DNA from: an uncultured Shimia sp. | Lineage (GTDB): Bacteria > Pseudomonadota > Alphaproteobacteria > Rhodobacterales > Rhodobacteraceae | Direction of reading: 5' to 3' | DNA: 64,000 nucleotides | NCBI GenBank assembly: GCA_937897325.1 | Contig: CALCOY010000024.1 | Coordinates: forward strand, 62,001 to 126,000 | Shown here: piece by piece, positions 18,346 to 27,855 of the stretch | Position numbering within the stretch: the first letter of the stretch is position 1 | How the letters are laid out: every line of letters starts with the position of its first letter | Made by a program: the position numbers and the translations under genes | The notes under the pieces: generated by a model | The model's database searches: none | Told to the model about the DNA's origin: nothing | What the model saw: the letters and a program-made list of their open reading frames with translations, nothing else

Positions 18346-19431
18346 ATGACCCTCATTACATTGCATTCTCGCATCCATTTTGCCAGCGACGTGTTGGAAG
18401 AAGCACTGCGTGCCGAAATGGACGAGCAGGGCCTGACCAGCGCGTTGCTGCTATGCCCCGCAGCGCATCTGGGCGGTGAGCTTCTGACCCGGGTCGAGGC
18501 AGGCTTGGCGAGTTGTCCGCGCACTACCCTGCATGTGATCGAAGATGATGAAAGCAAGTACGAAACGGCTGCAGCAGCACGGGTGGCCGAGGCTGAGGCG
18601 CCCGTCGATGTCATCATCGCCTTTGGCTCAGCGGATTGCATCGCACGTGGTCGCAAATGTCGGCACGAGCTTGCCACTTTGCGCTATAAATCTCGCAAAG
18701 TAACGTCTCGGTACGGCGTGTCTCAAAAGGCACTTCAGCCGAAGTTTTTCGTCATTCCAAACATTGATGGCATGCCCGACCCCTGTCTGGAGGCGAACAC
18801 GCAGATCAACTTCAAGACCACGCCGCCGGGCGTTATTATATGTGATCCGACGGTGATCAATGACGCGGAAGAGGCTGAAGCGGCCAAGGCTATCGCTCTG
18901 ACCATGGGACGCTGTCTGAACGTGCTGAACGCGGAAACTTTCAACCCCTTGGCCGACGGTTTGGCGATCGACGCGATCTCACGTATCCGGTCGATCCATG
19001 ACATTTCAAAAGGGCAAAAAGACCCCCAATCAACCTCGCGCGACTTGATGGCTGCGACCTTGAACGGTGCCATCGCCTTGCAGAAGGGGACGGGACTGGT
19101 AGAAGCGCTGCGCTTTTCCTTCGCAAAGTCGGTCGGCCGGGATGTCGACAGCGCGCTGCTACACCGGGTCATGCTGGCTCGCATGCTGGGCAACACGCGA
19201 TCCAGCAAGACCGGCGTGGTGGCCCGTGTTCTGGGTTTGCCATCCGACGCCGCCCTTCCTGACTTTGCGGCGGCGTTGATGGATGATTTGCCCTTGCCGC
19301 AAACGCTCCAACAAATGCAGATCGATTGGGCAGAGCTCGAACAGGCGATCGGCTACATGGAGCCCAAATTCGGCATACCCCAGGTCAACTCGCGGGCCGA
19401 ACTGACGCAGGTCCTGCAGGATGTCTATTGA
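18346..19431 (+). CDS. Degenerate iron-containing alcohol dehydrogenase-like protein
   Basis: 361 residues that align along the iron-ADH/maleylacetate reductase fold: a nucleotide-binding segment VDVIIAFGSADCIARG (family GGGSxxDxAK) near residue 80, a helix FNPLADGLAIDAISRIRSI near residue 195 (family NPLxDALALEAIRLI), and a C-terminal helical domain. The metal ligands look absent. The family DALTHAIE segment reads GRCLNVLN, and the two later histidines (GLxHAxAH and PHG) fall on GLVEALRF and DSALLHRV. It may have lost metal-dependent activity or use another chemistry. I used the ATG at 18346; the ribosome site is poor. It is followed by the aldehyde dehydrogenase 14 bases later. Confidence 0.65.
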   Translation: MTLITLHSRIHFASDVLEEALRAEMDEQGLTSALLLCPAAHLGGELLTRVEAGLASCPRTTLHVIEDDESKYETAAAARVAEAEAPVDVIIAFGSADCIARGRKCRHELATLRYKSRKVTSRYGVSQKALQPKFFVIPNIDGMPDPCLEANTQINFKTTPPGVIICDPTVINDAEEAEAAKAIALTMGRCLNVLNAETFNPLADGLAIDAISRIRSIHDISKGQKDPQSTSRDLMAATLNGAIALQKGTGLVEALRFSFAKSVGRDVDSALLHRVMLARMLGNTRSSKTGVVARVLGLPSDAALPDFAAALMDDLPLPQTLQQMQIDWAELEQAIGYMEPKFGIPQVNSRAELTQVLQDVY

Positions 19432-19445
19432 CGACGGGAGACGAC

Positions 19446-20876
19446 ATGAAGCCGAACCTGATTGGCGGTGAATGGGTAACGAGTTCGAGCGGTGTCGAGA
19501 ATATCAACCCATCCAACACCAACGACCTGATCGATGTCTTTGCGCAGTCCGGTCGCGCGGAGGCTGAACAGGCAGTCGCAGCCGCCGCATCTGCCTTTGA
19601 AGACTGGAGCCTTTCGCCGGTCCAGCAGCGCCACGACATTCTGAAAGACATCGGCGATACGATCCTGGCCCGCAAGGCCGAAATCGGTGAGATGCTCGCT
19701 CGGGAAGAAGGCAAGATCCTTCCGGAGGCTATTGCCGAAACCGAACGCGCGGGCCGCATATTTCTGTTCTTCGCAGCAGAAGCCTTGCGGCTGACCGGAG
19801 AGCTATTGCCGTCGGTCAGGCCCAGAGTCTCGGTCGAGGTGACACGAGAACCCGTTGGCCCCGTTGGGCTGGTCACACCTTGGAACTTCCCGATTGCCAT
19901 TCCCGCCTGGAAAATCGCTCCGGCCTTGTGTTTCGGCAACAGCGTGGTTTTCAAACCGGCCGAACAGGTGCCCGGTACCGCATGGCTTTTGGCGGAGATC
20001 ATCGATAAGTCCGGGCTGCCAAAGGGGGTTTTCAATCTGGTCATCGGGCCGGGACCGGTTGTTGGTCAAGCCATACTCGATGCCCCGGAAATCCGCGCTG
20101 TCAGCTTCACTGGCAGCCAGGTTACAGGCCGGATCGTGGCAGAGGCCTGTTTGCGCCAAAACCGCAAGTTCCAGGTTGAGATGGGTGGCAAGAACCCTTT
20201 GGTCGTGGTGGATGACGCGGATCTTGAGGTGGCGACCGATGCCGCCCTGGATGGCGCGTTTTTTAGCACAGGGCAGCGCTGCACAGCCTCGTCCCGGCTG
20301 ATCGTGACGGATGGCATCCACGCCCGTTTCGTGGAACGGTTGACCGAGAAGGTCAGGGCGTTGAAGGTTGGTCCAGCGCTTGATCCCATGTCGCAGATGG
20401 GGCCTGTTGTCGACCAGACCCAGCTTGATCAGGACATGTCTTTTATCGAAGGCGCCCGGCGCGACGGTGCGAATCTGCGCGTAGGAGGAGAGCGGGTCGA
20501 ATGTGCCACACCAGGGTTTTTCCTCGCTCCCACGCTTTTCACCGATACGGATCCCGCTATGAGGATCAATCGCGAAGAAGTTTTTGGCCCGGTTGCCACC
20601 GTGATCCGCGTCCGCGACTATGATCATGCGCTCGATCTGGCAAATGACACGCCTTTCGGATTGACCGCCGGGATCTGCACCACTTCGTTGAAATTTTCCC
20701 AACATTTCAAAAGACATGCGCAAGCCGGAATGGTGATGGTGAACCTGCCCACAGCAGGTGTTGACTACCATGTTCCCTTTGGCGGAACAAAGGCGTCCAG
20801 CATGGGTCCCCGCGAACAGGGGCAAGCCGCGGCAGAGTTCTTCACGACCCTTAAAACCGCCTATATTCGTGGGTGA
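19446..20876 (+). CDS. NAD(P)-dependent aldehyde dehydrogenase
   Basis: 476-residue ALDH superfamily enzyme oxidising an aldehyde to the acid. The motifs are complete: VTPWNFPIAIPAWKIAPAL near residue 140, VSFTGSQVTGRIV near residue 220, EMGGKNPLVVVDDAD with the general-base Glu near residue 245, and FFSTGQRCTASSRLIV with the catalytic Cys near residue 280. Overall it resembles the alpha-ketoglutaric-semialdehyde/succinate-semialdehyde branch, but the true substrate is not determinable. The ATG at 19446 has GGGAG upstream and begins MKPNLIGGEWV, typical of that branch. It probably works on an aldehyde intermediate of the locus pathway. Confidence 0.9.
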   Translation: MKPNLIGGEWVTSSSGVENINPSNTNDLIDVFAQSGRAEAEQAVAAAASAFEDWSLSPVQQRHDILKDIGDTILARKAEIGEMLAREEGKILPEAIAETERAGRIFLFFAAEALRLTGELLPSVRPRVSVEVTREPVGPVGLVTPWNFPIAIPAWKIAPALCFGNSVVFKPAEQVPGTAWLLAEIIDKSGLPKGVFNLVIGPGPVVGQAILDAPEIRAVSFTGSQVTGRIVAEACLRQNRKFQVEMGGKNPLVVVDDADLEVATDAALDGAFFSTGQRCTASSRLIVTDGIHARFVERLTEKVRALKVGPALDPMSQMGPVVDQTQLDQDMSFIEGARRDGANLRVGGERVECATPGFFLAPTLFTDTDPAMRINREEVFGPVATVIRVRDYDHALDLANDTPFGLTAGICTTSLKFSQHFKRHAQAGMVMVNLPTAGVDYHVPFGGTKASSMGPREQGQAAAEFFTTLKTAYIRG

Positions 20877-21005
20877 CAAAAACGCGCGCCATATACCCGA
20901 AAGTCTCTTTCTGACCGGATTCAGTTGCCAAATGGCCTTCCAAGACCGCAAGCTAAGGCCCGCGCACCCGGCCACAGACGCCGGGACGCATATAGGGAGG
21001 ACTGC

Positions 21006-21821
21006 ATGAGCAAAGCGCTTGCAGTTAGTCATGGTGAGTTTGGGCGCGCCGCGCTCTACGATCTCGATCGCCCAATCACGACCCATGCGCATCGCGAAGG
21101 TCATTTGATCTTTCGCGTTGCAGGAGACTGTCCGAACGTTCGCATCCGCGATCATTCCGTCACATGCTCCGACACAATCGCGGCAGCCGTCAGCCCGTGG
21201 GAGCCGCACTCGTTCGAGATCCCTTCAGGCTCTTGCTTCGCGCTGGTCCTTTACATCAAGCCAATGTGGTTTTTGGAAAATACCGGCAGTTCCGAATTCG
21301 CCTTGGATTTCGGAACGTCACTGCTGCACCTCACGCCAGACATCCAAAAGCTGATCCATAGCCTGACCAGCCTTATGATCCGGGACGACGCGGAATTCGG
21401 GGTTGAGCAATTGCTGATCGAACTGACGTCAAGCTGCTATGCCTTGTCCTGGCGAAACGGTCGCCGAAAGTCGGCCTACGGTTCTGCCTTGCGGTTCAGC
21501 GATTTTCGCATTCGCAGATCGCAAAAGCTGATGACCAGTTATCTGAGCGATCACGAGGGACTTGACCACTTGGCAAGCGAAGTGGGTCTGTCAAGGCCAC
21601 ATTTCTTCAAGCTTTTCAAGAAGCAAACCGGTGTAACGCCCAACATCTACTTCAACACTTTGCGGTCTGAACGGGCGATTGAAGATCTTTCTACCACCGA
21701 CAAATCCGTGACTGAAATCGCGCACGATCTGGGATTTGCCTCGCAGGCGTCATTCACACGGTTCTTCACGTACAACGTCGGGATCGCGCCGACCGAGTAC
21801 AAACGTGTCGCCCACCAGTAA
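21006..21821 (+). CDS. AraC family transcriptional regulator
   Basis: 271 residues. The N-terminal half is a cupin-like sensor (ITTHAHREGHLIFRVAGD, SPWEPHSFEIPSG). The C-terminal 100 residues carry two helix-turn-helix units, LDHLASEVGLSRPHFFKLFK and VTEIAHDLGFASQASFTRFF, ending in the AraC signature. The start at 21006 follows GGGAGG. It lies between the aldehyde dehydrogenase and livH in the same direction and is the obvious candidate local regulator. A palindrome at 21907-21924 directly downstream could be a target. Confidence 0.9.
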   Translation: MSKALAVSHGEFGRAALYDLDRPITTHAHREGHLIFRVAGDCPNVRIRDHSVTCSDTIAAAVSPWEPHSFEIPSGSCFALVLYIKPMWFLENTGSSEFALDFGTSLLHLTPDIQKLIHSLTSLMIRDDAEFGVEQLLIELTSSCYALSWRNGRRKSAYGSALRFSDFRIRRSQKLMTSYLSDHEGLDHLASEVGLSRPHFFKLFKKQTGVTPNIYFNTLRSERAIEDLSTTDKSVTEIAHDLGFASQASFTRFFTYNVGIAPTEYKRVAHQ

Positions 21822-21894
21822 GCCCGCAGAATTACCGACGCTCAGGCACTGGTGCAGACTTTTGGATACGGGTTGCTGCGAGGGCTTTGGCTAA

Positions 21895-21935
21895 CCTCCC
21901 ATTGTCGGAAACGATGATGTTTCCAACTTGGGAGG
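21895..21935 (+). promoter_or_regulatory. Hairpin/palindrome covering the ribosome site ahead of livH leader
   Basis: Outer arms CCTCCCA (21895-21901) and TGGGAGG (21929-21935) are exact complements. Inner arms GGAAAC (21907-21912) and GTTTCC (21919-21924) flank a GATGAT loop. The 3' outer arm is the Shine-Dalgarno of the leader ORF at 21941, so RNA folding would hide that ribosome site. As DNA, the inner 18-base palindrome could instead bind a regulator such as the neighbouring AraC protein. Confidence 0.6.
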
Positions 21936-21940
21936 ACAGG

Positions 21941-21997
21941 ATGCAATCATTTGGCGCGTCAGGAAGGGGCGCTACCCTTCGGCGAGGGCCGACATGA
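21941..21997 (+). CDS. Putative 18-residue leader peptide coupled to livH
   Basis: ORF MQSFGASGRGATLRRGPT with an excellent ribosome site (GGGAGGACAGG then ATG). Its TGA at 21995-21997 overlaps the livH ATG at 21994 in an ATGA arrangement. Too short to be recognised by homology. The composition is Gly/Arg rich without runs of a single regulatory amino acid, so classic attenuation is not evident; translational coupling of the permease operon is the simpler reading. Expression is unproven. Confidence 0.45.
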   Translation: MQSFGASGRGATLRRGPT

Positions 21998-23016
21998 GAG
22001 CCTTTGCCGCGCGCCATCCGATCTGGTCGGCCATCCTTGGCGCCTTCGCGCTGATCCTGCTTTATCTGATCTTTGCGATCTGGCCTGAATGGCTGGTCGA
22101 TGGGATCGGACGCAAGAAGGTTTTTCTGAACGCGCTTTTCAACGGCATCACTCTGGGCGGGCTCTACTTCCTTGTGGCCTCCGGTTTCACACTGATCTTC
22201 GGGCTGATGCGCAATGTGAACCTTGCGCATGGATCTCTTTATCTGCTGGGCGGCTATATCGGTTTCTTCATCGCCGACAGCACGGGCCTTTGGCTGCTGG
22301 CCTTTCCGGTCGCCTTCATCGTCGTCGGGGTCCTGGGCGTTTTCCTTCAGATCACTGTCTTCCGCCGGATGGAGGGTCAGGATCTGCGGCAGACACTTGT
22401 CACGATCGGTATTTCGATCGTCATGGCCGATCTTATGCTGTGGGGTGTCGGAGGCGACTTTTACAACATCACTCCGCCGCGCTGGCTGTCAGGGCCGTTT
22501 GAAACCGGGTTGGTCACCAGCCAGCGGGTCAGAAGTTCGGGCGAGGTCGTGACCTCCTATCTCAAGTACCCCTCTGTCCGGATCGTGATCTTTGCGGCCT
22601 CTTTGGTCATTGGTCTGGCCATGTGGCTGGTCTTGAATCGTACGCGCATCGGCATGCTGATCCGCGCTGGCGTTGACGATCGTGACATGCTGAGCGCCAC
22701 CGGTGCCCGGATTCAACTGGTCTTCGTCGGTGTCTTTTTCTTTGGGGCCGGTCTTGCCGGTTTGGCCGGTGTGGTGGGCGCAACGTTTCAGTCGGCTGCC
22801 CCGGGTGAAGACATCCGCTTTCTTCTGGCGTCACTGGTCGTGGTGATCGTTGGCGGTATGGGTTCGATCCCTGGGGCCGCTTTGGGTGCGCTGCTGATCG
22901 GCTGCGCAGAACAGTTCGGATCAGTTTACTTCCCAACATACGCTGTCGTGCTGACTTTCCTGATCATGGTCGCCGTGCTCGCTTTCCGCCCGCAGGGCCT
23001 TTTGGGACGATCCTGA
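21994..23016 (+). CDS. Liv-type ABC transporter permease (LivH family)
   Basis: 340-residue inner-membrane permease with about 8-9 helices. LFNGITLGGLYFLVASGFTL near residue 45 and GLMRNVNLAHGSLYLLGGYI are LivH signatures, and VVIVGGMGSIPGAALGALLI near residue 285 is the conserved coupling region. An insertion between helices (about residues 160-190, GDFYNITPPRWLSGP) is typical. The ATG at 21994 is chosen for its overlap with the leader ORF stop and GAGGG upstream; the frame stays open to 21928 from a TTG. It forms the transmembrane pair with LivM one base downstream. Confidence 0.9.
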   Translation: MRAFAARHPIWSAILGAFALILLYLIFAIWPEWLVDGIGRKKVFLNALFNGITLGGLYFLVASGFTLIFGLMRNVNLAHGSLYLLGGYIGFFIADSTGLWLLAFPVAFIVVGVLGVFLQITVFRRMEGQDLRQTLVTIGISIVMADLMLWGVGGDFYNITPPRWLSGPFETGLVTSQRVRSSGEVVTSYLKYPSVRIVIFAASLVIGLAMWLVLNRTRIGMLIRAGVDDRDMLSATGARIQLVFVGVFFFGAGLAGLAGVVGATFQSAAPGEDIRFLLASLVVVIVGGMGSIPGAALGALLIGCAEQFGSVYFPTYAVVLTFLIMVAVLAFRPQGLLGRS

Positions 23017-23017
23017 C

Positions 23018-24088
23018 ATGGCGATGCCGGAGATAACCGACGGAGGCGGGGCACGCCCCAGTGTCAGGCAGGAAGACCGGCTCTGGATCGAGCGGATCCC
23101 GGCGCCCTATTGGGTCGCTGGCGTCATCTTGCTGATCATCCCAGCCTTCGCTTCGGATTTCATCATGTTCCAGATCTTTGGCTGGACATTCATCCTTGGC
23201 ATGATCGCCACCTCGCTCATGTTTCTGGGAGGTTATGGCGGCATGGTCAGCCTGGCGCAGATGTCATTTGCGGGCGTTGCAGGCTATATGGTTGCCATCT
23301 TTGGCGACAGCGCGATAGACACGATTTCGATGGGCTGGCCTTGGTACATCACGATACCGCTCGCATTGATGATCGCCGTGCTATTTGCGACCCTTATCGG
23401 TTGGCTTGCCGTGCGAACCGAGGGAATCTACACAATCATGATCACCCTCGCCATCGCTGCGGCATTTTTCTACTTCACGCGCCAGAATTACGATATATTC
23501 AACGGATTTCAGGGATTTAACTCCGTCTTTCCACCACAGCTTTTTGGCGTGGATTGGCGGCGCCCCATACCGTTCTACTACCTGACTCTCTTCTGGGCGA
23601 CCGTCACGTACTTCGCTGTCCTCTATGTCTCCAGGGCACCCTTTGGATTGGCGTTACAGGGCGTACGAGACAATCCCCGACGCATGGCCGCCCTTGGTTT
23701 CAACGTCACCGCGCATCGCGTGGCTGCCTATGCCTTCTCGGCGCTTATCGCTGGGATGGGGGGGATCTTGCTGACCTGGCAATCAGCCCAGATCAGCCCG
23801 GGCACAGTCGGCATTCAACCGGCCATCGATATCCTGATCATCGCTGTGGTCGGCGGGATGCGCCATCCTGTTGGTGCTTTCATAGGCGCGTTTCTTTACG
23901 TGATCCTCAAGACATTCGCGGTGGATTTTTTGATAGCGGTCGGGCTCAGCGGGGACCGCTTTCAGTTGCTGATCGGACTGGGCTTCCTTCTTGTGGTCTT
24001 TTTCTCGGAAGACGGTCTGTTGGGTCTTTGGGAAAAGCTGCGCGCCAGCCGAAATCGCGATCCGCTCACGGGCGAGGTGCGGCAATGA
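23018..24088 (+). CDS. Liv-type ABC transporter permease (LivM family)
   Basis: 356-residue permease with a cytoplasmic N-terminus and about 9 helices. FLGGYGGMVSLAQMSFAGVA near residue 70 and AVRTEGIYTIMITLAIAAAF near residue 130 are LivM signatures; ALQGVRDNPRRMAALGFNV near residue 215 is the EAA-like loop contacting the ATPase. It starts one base after the livH stop and ends in an ATGA overlap with livG. Confidence 0.9.
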   Translation: MAMPEITDGGGARPSVRQEDRLWIERIPAPYWVAGVILLIIPAFASDFIMFQIFGWTFILGMIATSLMFLGGYGGMVSLAQMSFAGVAGYMVAIFGDSAIDTISMGWPWYITIPLALMIAVLFATLIGWLAVRTEGIYTIMITLAIAAAFFYFTRQNYDIFNGFQGFNSVFPPQLFGVDWRRPIPFYYLTLFWATVTYFAVLYVSRAPFGLALQGVRDNPRRMAALGFNVTAHRVAAYAFSALIAGMGGILLTWQSAQISPGTVGIQPAIDILIIAVVGGMRHPVGAFIGAFLYVILKTFAVDFLIAVGLSGDRFQLLIGLGFLLVVFFSEDGLLGLWEKLRASRNRDPLTGEVRQ

Positions 24089-24855
24089 ACGCGGGCGTAA
24101 GCACTGGCACCGAAAACGCGCTTGAATTGCGCGGTATGTCGAAGCGTTTCGGCGCGCTGGCCGCCATCAGCGATGTCGAACTGACCGTCCGCCCTGGTGA
24201 ACGGCGCGCGGTGCTTGGATCCAACGGCGCGGGCAAGACGACGCTTTTCAACTGCATCACCGGTGATTTCCCCCCCTCCGAAGGATCGATCCGCTTCTTT
24301 GGTGAGGACGTGACGGCCTTTCCCGCCCAAGAGCGTATACGTCGCGGATTGCGGCGCACTTATCAGATTTCGCTTCTCTTCACCGGCCTCAGCGTCATCG
24401 ACAACGTCTATCTTGCTTGCCTTGGCGTGTCGCGTGGCCGCTTTTCTTTTGCGCGCGCCCGCAAGAGTGACGCGCTGGTCGCATCGGCCGAAGAACTGAT
24501 CCAGACGGTCAACCTTTGGGAAGCTCGCGATACGCTGGTCAGCAATCTCAGCTACGGTCAGCAGCGCCAATTGGAGATTGCGATGGCCCTGTCGGGCGCG
24601 CCGCGCTTCATCCTCTTTGATGAACCCGCTGCGGGCCTCAGCCCGACCGAGCGGCGCGAGTTGATCGACATCCTTACAGGGCTGCCCAGCCATATGGGCT
24701 ACATCATTATCGAACACGACATGGACGTAGCTCTCCGAGTCTCGGAATACGTCACGATGATGCACAACGGGCGCATTTTCAAGGAAGGCAAACCCGCCGA
24801 AATCGAGGAAGATCCAGAAGTTCAGGCCCTCTACCTTGGGGGGGACGACCATTGA
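24085..24855 (+). CDS. Liv-type ABC transporter ATPase (LivG family)
   Basis: 256-residue ATP-binding subunit. Walker A is [12 protein letters not shown] near residue 45, the Q-loop region is [11 protein letters not shown], the ABC signature is [15 protein letters not shown] near residue 155 (LSYGQ), and Walker B is [13 protein letters not shown]. The switch His is [11 protein letters not shown]. The open frame upstream to 23554 is a livM shadow; the ATG at 24085 overlaps the livM stop. Its stop overlaps the TTG start of the livF fusion. Confidence 0.93.
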   Translation: MNAGVSTGTENALELRGMSKRFGALAAISDVELTVRPGERRAVLGSNGAGKTTLFNCITGDFPPSEGSIRFFGEDVTAFPAQERIRRGLRRTYQISLLFTGLSVIDNVYLACLGVSRGRFSFARARKSDALVASAEELIQTVNLWEARDTLVSNLSYGQQRQLEIAMALSGAPRFILFDEPAAGLSPTERRELIDILTGLPSHMGYIIIEHDMDVALRVSEYVTMMHNGRIFKEGKPAEIEEDPEVQALYLGGDDH

Positions 24856-27014
24856 CCGCCACCCTCGAAATCCGTGATCTGAACGTCTATTATGGCCAGT
24901 CACATGCATTGCAGGGTGTGAATCTGACGCTGGACCACGGTGTTCTGTCGGTCGTAGGCCGCAATGGCATGGGCAAGACAACCATGTGCAAGGCGATCAT
25001 GGGCCTTGAGCCTGTCGCCTCCGGTTCGATTTCCTTCGAAGGCCAGTCTCTGGTGGGCATGGATCCTGCCGAGATTGCGCGGGCGGGCATCGGCTATGTG
25101 CCCCAGGGACGTCGTTTGTGGCGGTCGCTAACGGTCGATGAACATCTCAAGCTTGTCGAAAAACGCGGCGGCGCCTGGACGGTTGAACGGGTTTACGGCG
25201 TCTTTCCGCGTCTGGCCGAACGCAAGTCAAACGGCGGAGCGCAGCTTTCGGGAGGTGAGCAGCAGATGCTCGCCATAGGGCGCGCATTGCTGCTGAACCC
25301 GAAGCTGTTGCTGATGGACGAGCCCACTGAAGGTCTTGCGCCGGTCATCGTCAACCAGGTGTCCGAGATGTTGGTGCGCCTTGGCCAAGAGGGCGACATC
25401 GACGTTCTGGTGATCGAACAGAATATCGGGGTGGCCTGTGAAGTGGCCTCAGACGTCGCGATTATGGTCAACGGTCGGATCAACCGCGTTATGGACAGCG
25501 GGACATTGTCAGCCGACCGGGATCTGCAACAGGCCCTTCTGGGCGTCGGGCGCCACGCCCATGATGAAACCGATGACGCGGACGCACGTGATGCGCCTGA
25601 TGCGCCGCACGAGACGGCAGCGCGCCACAGAGCGGTGACGAAAATCTATGTGTCCAACCCCAGAACGCCGACGCGGTGGAGTGCGCCGATACCGCTCGCG
25701 ATCCTCGAAGGCTCCGCACGGACGGTCACTGAAGCACCCGTTTCCAATGCCGAAATCGTGCCTTTGTCTCGGCAACGTGCTGTTTCCGGGCGAGGCATTG
25801 TCTATCTTTGCGGCACGCTTGATACCAAAGAGCGTGAGTTGATATACATGGCTGACCTGATCCGCGCGCAGGGCCTGCCGCTTCAGGTTGTCGATCTGTC
25901 GACCTCAGGTCAAAGATCGGGCGCGGACATCCCGCCCCATGTCGTTGCGGCGAGCCATCCGCGTGGCGCAAGCGCCGTTTTCACCGGCGATCGCGGCAGC
26001 GCCGTGGCAGGCATGACGCTGGCCTTTGAACGCTGGATCGCCTCACGAACAGACATCGCAGGCCTGATATCTGCCGGAGGTTCAGGTGGAACAGCCCTTG
26101 TATCACCAGCTTTCCGCGTGCCGCCTGTAGGCGTACCAAAGCTCATCATCTCGACAGTCGCCTCTGGCAATACGGAACAGTATGTTGGCCCATCGGACAT
26201 TACGATGATGTATTCCGTAGCTGACGTGCAGGGCATCAACTCGATCACCCGTGAGGTTCTGGCCAATGGCGCCAATGCATTGGCAGGCATGGTGCGCGCG
26301 CGCCAAAGCGCGCGGCCCGTACGCGATGAAAGACAAGCCATCGGGATTACGATGTTCGGTGTCACCACGCCCTGCGTGCAAATGGTTACTAGCGCGCTCG
26401 AGCAGGACTACGACTGCCTTGTCTTCCACGCGACTGGTGTAGGCGGTCGTTCGATGGAAAAACTTCTGGATTCCGGCATGCTGTCGGGCGTTCTTGACCT
26501 GACCACCACCGAAATCTGCGACATGGTCGCGGGCGGTGTCTTTGCCGCGAAGGACGATCGTTTCGGGGCCTCCATCAGGGCTGGGTTGCCCTATATTGGA
26601 GCGGCTGGGGCGCTGGACATGGTCAACTTCAACGCACCTGACACTGTGCCTGCAAGATATCAGGGGCGCCTGTTCTACGAACACAATCCGCAAATCACGC
26701 TGATGCGCACCACGCCGGAAGAAAACGTCGCGATGGGGCGGTTCATTGGCGAAAAGTTGAACCAGATGACTGGCCCCGTTCGCTTTTTCCTGCCCGAAGG
26801 CGGCGTCAGCCTTCTGGACGCACCGGATCAGCCGTTTTGGGACCCGGAGGCCAACAAGGCCCTGTTCCAGACGCTTGAGGAAACGGTCCGTCACACGGCC
26901 AACCGTCAGGTCGTGCGGGTGCCCCATAACGTCAACGATCCGGAATTTGCCGACCTTGTGGTGCGGACCTTCCGGTCCTTCCACACCAATGGCGCCCGCG
27001 CCAAAGGAGCATGA
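24852..27014 (+). CDS. Fusion protein: Liv-type ABC ATPase (LivF) + UPF0261/Tm-1-like domain
   Basis: 720 residues. Residues about 1-235 form a complete LivF: Walker [14 protein letters not shown], signature [12 protein letters not shown], Walker [14 protein letters not shown], switch His replaced by Gln (VLVIEQNIG), as usual in LivF. A His/Asp-rich linker (about 236-310) joins it to a UPF0261 domain (about 318-712) starting [20 protein letters not shown], with [15 protein letters not shown] and [18 protein letters not shown], the proposed ATP-binding Tm-1-like fold. It starts at TTG (24852) in a TTGA overlap with livG. UPF0261 proteins are normally separate or fused to a TIM barrel; here the barrel is the next gene. 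The arrangement suggests that transport and the unknown UPF0261 reaction are coupled. Confidence 0.88.
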   Translation: MTATLEIRDLNVYYGQSHALQGVNLTLDHGVLSVVGRNGMGKTTMCKAIMGLEPVASGSISFEGQSLVGMDPAEIARAGIGYVPQGRRLWRSLTVDEHLKLVEKRGGAWTVERVYGVFPRLAERKSNGGAQLSGGEQQMLAIGRALLLNPKLLLMDEPTEGLAPVIVNQVSEMLVRLGQEGDIDVLVIEQNIGVACEVASDVAIMVNGRINRVMDSGTLSADRDLQQALLGVGRHAHDETDDADARDAPDAPHETAARHRAVTKIYVSNPRTPTRWSAPIPLAILEGSARTVTEAPVSNAEIVPLSRQRAVSGRGIVYLCGTLDTKERELIYMADLIRAQGLPLQVVDLSTSGQRSGADIPPHVVAASHPRGASAVFTGDRGSAVAGMTLAFERWIASRTDIAGLISAGGSGGTALVSPAFRVPPVGVPKLIISTVASGNTEQYVGPSDITMMYSVADVQGINSITREVLANGANALAGMVRARQSARPVRDERQAIGITMFGVTTPCVQMVTSALEQDYDCLVFHATGVGGRSMEKLLDSGMLSGVLDLTTTEICDMVAGGVFAAKDDRFGASIRAGLPYIGAAGALDMVNFNAPDTVPARYQGRLFYEHNPQITLMRTTPEENVAMGRFIGEKLNQMTGPVRFFLPEGGVSLLDAPDQPFWDPEANKALFQTLEETVRHTANRQVVRVPHNVNDPEFADLVVRTFRSFHTNGARAKGA

Positions 27015-27018
27015 CCGT

Positions 27019-27843
27019 ATGCATGACCGCAAAGATCTGATTACGAAATTCCGTGCGATGCGCGACATGGGCGAGCCGATCATCGGCGGAGGGGCCGGAA
27101 CAGGGCTCAGCGCCAAATGTGAAGAGGCGGGCGGGATTGATCTGATCGTCATCTACAATTCAGGACGCTACCGTATGGCAGGCCGGGGATCCTTGGCCGG
27201 CTTGATGCCTTACGGCGATGCCAATGGGGTTGTTATGGAAATGGCGGGCGAGGTGCTGCCCGTGGTCGAAGACACACCTGTTCTGGCAGGGGTTTGCGCG
27301 ACCGACCCATTCCGCCTCATGGACAAGTTCTTGGACGAGGTGAAGGCCGCCGGCTTTTCGGGTGTGCAGAACTTTCCAACCGTCGGTCTGATCGACGGCA
27401 ATTTTCGCGCCAATCTCGAAGAAACCGGCATGGGTTATCAGCACGAGATCGACATGATTGCCATGGCTCACGAAAAGGACATGCTGACCACGCCTTACGT
27501 CTTTTCGGAAGAAGACGCCGCCGCGATGGCAAAGGCGGGTGCTGACATTGTCGTTGTCCATCTGGGGCTGACCACTGGCGGATCTATCGGGGCTGACACG
27601 GCAGTAACGCTGGAACAAGCGCCTGCGCTCACCGATGCATGGGCCGGGGCTGCGCTGGACGTGAACCCCGACGCGATCGTTTTGGTCCATGGTGGACCTG
27701 TCGCGATGCCGGATGACGCGGATTTCGTTCTGAAAAACACCAAGAATTGCCACGGCTTTTATGGCGCGTCCTCCATGGAGCGTCTGCCGACGGAGATCGC
27801 GCTGCGCGATCAGACAGCCGCCTTCAAGAAAATCGGGCGTTAA
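27019..27843 (+). CDS. Phosphoenolpyruvate hydrolase-like TIM-barrel protein (Tm-1 C-terminal family)
   Basis: 274 residues. The N-terminus has [20 protein letters not shown] and [20 protein letters not shown], the signature of the PEP_hydrolase/TIM-barrel family that forms the C-terminal half of tomato Tm-1 and associates with UPF0261 genes in bacteria. [15 protein letters not shown] and [13 protein letters not shown] are the later barrel strands. The start at 27019 follows AAGGAG, 4 bases after the fusion stop. The biochemical reaction in this family is poorly established, so the PEP-hydrolase name should be read as a family label only. Confidence 0.85.
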   Translation: MHDRKDLITKFRAMRDMGEPIIGGGAGTGLSAKCEEAGGIDLIVIYNSGRYRMAGRGSLAGLMPYGDANGVVMEMAGEVLPVVEDTPVLAGVCATDPFRLMDKFLDEVKAAGFSGVQNFPTVGLIDGNFRANLEETGMGYQHEIDMIAMAHEKDMLTTPYVFSEEDAAAMAKAGADIVVVHLGLTTGGSIGADTAVTLEQAPALTDAWAGAALDVNPDAIVLVHGGPVAMPDDADFVLKNTKNCHGFYGASSMERLPTEIALRDQTAAFKKIGR

Positions 27844-27855
27844 GGGAGGGACATC

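Noticed and set aside
19803-21209. 468-residue minus-strand frame opposite the aldehyde dehydrogenase and AraC gene
   Set aside because: Crosses two well-supported plus-strand genes and has no recognisable domain.
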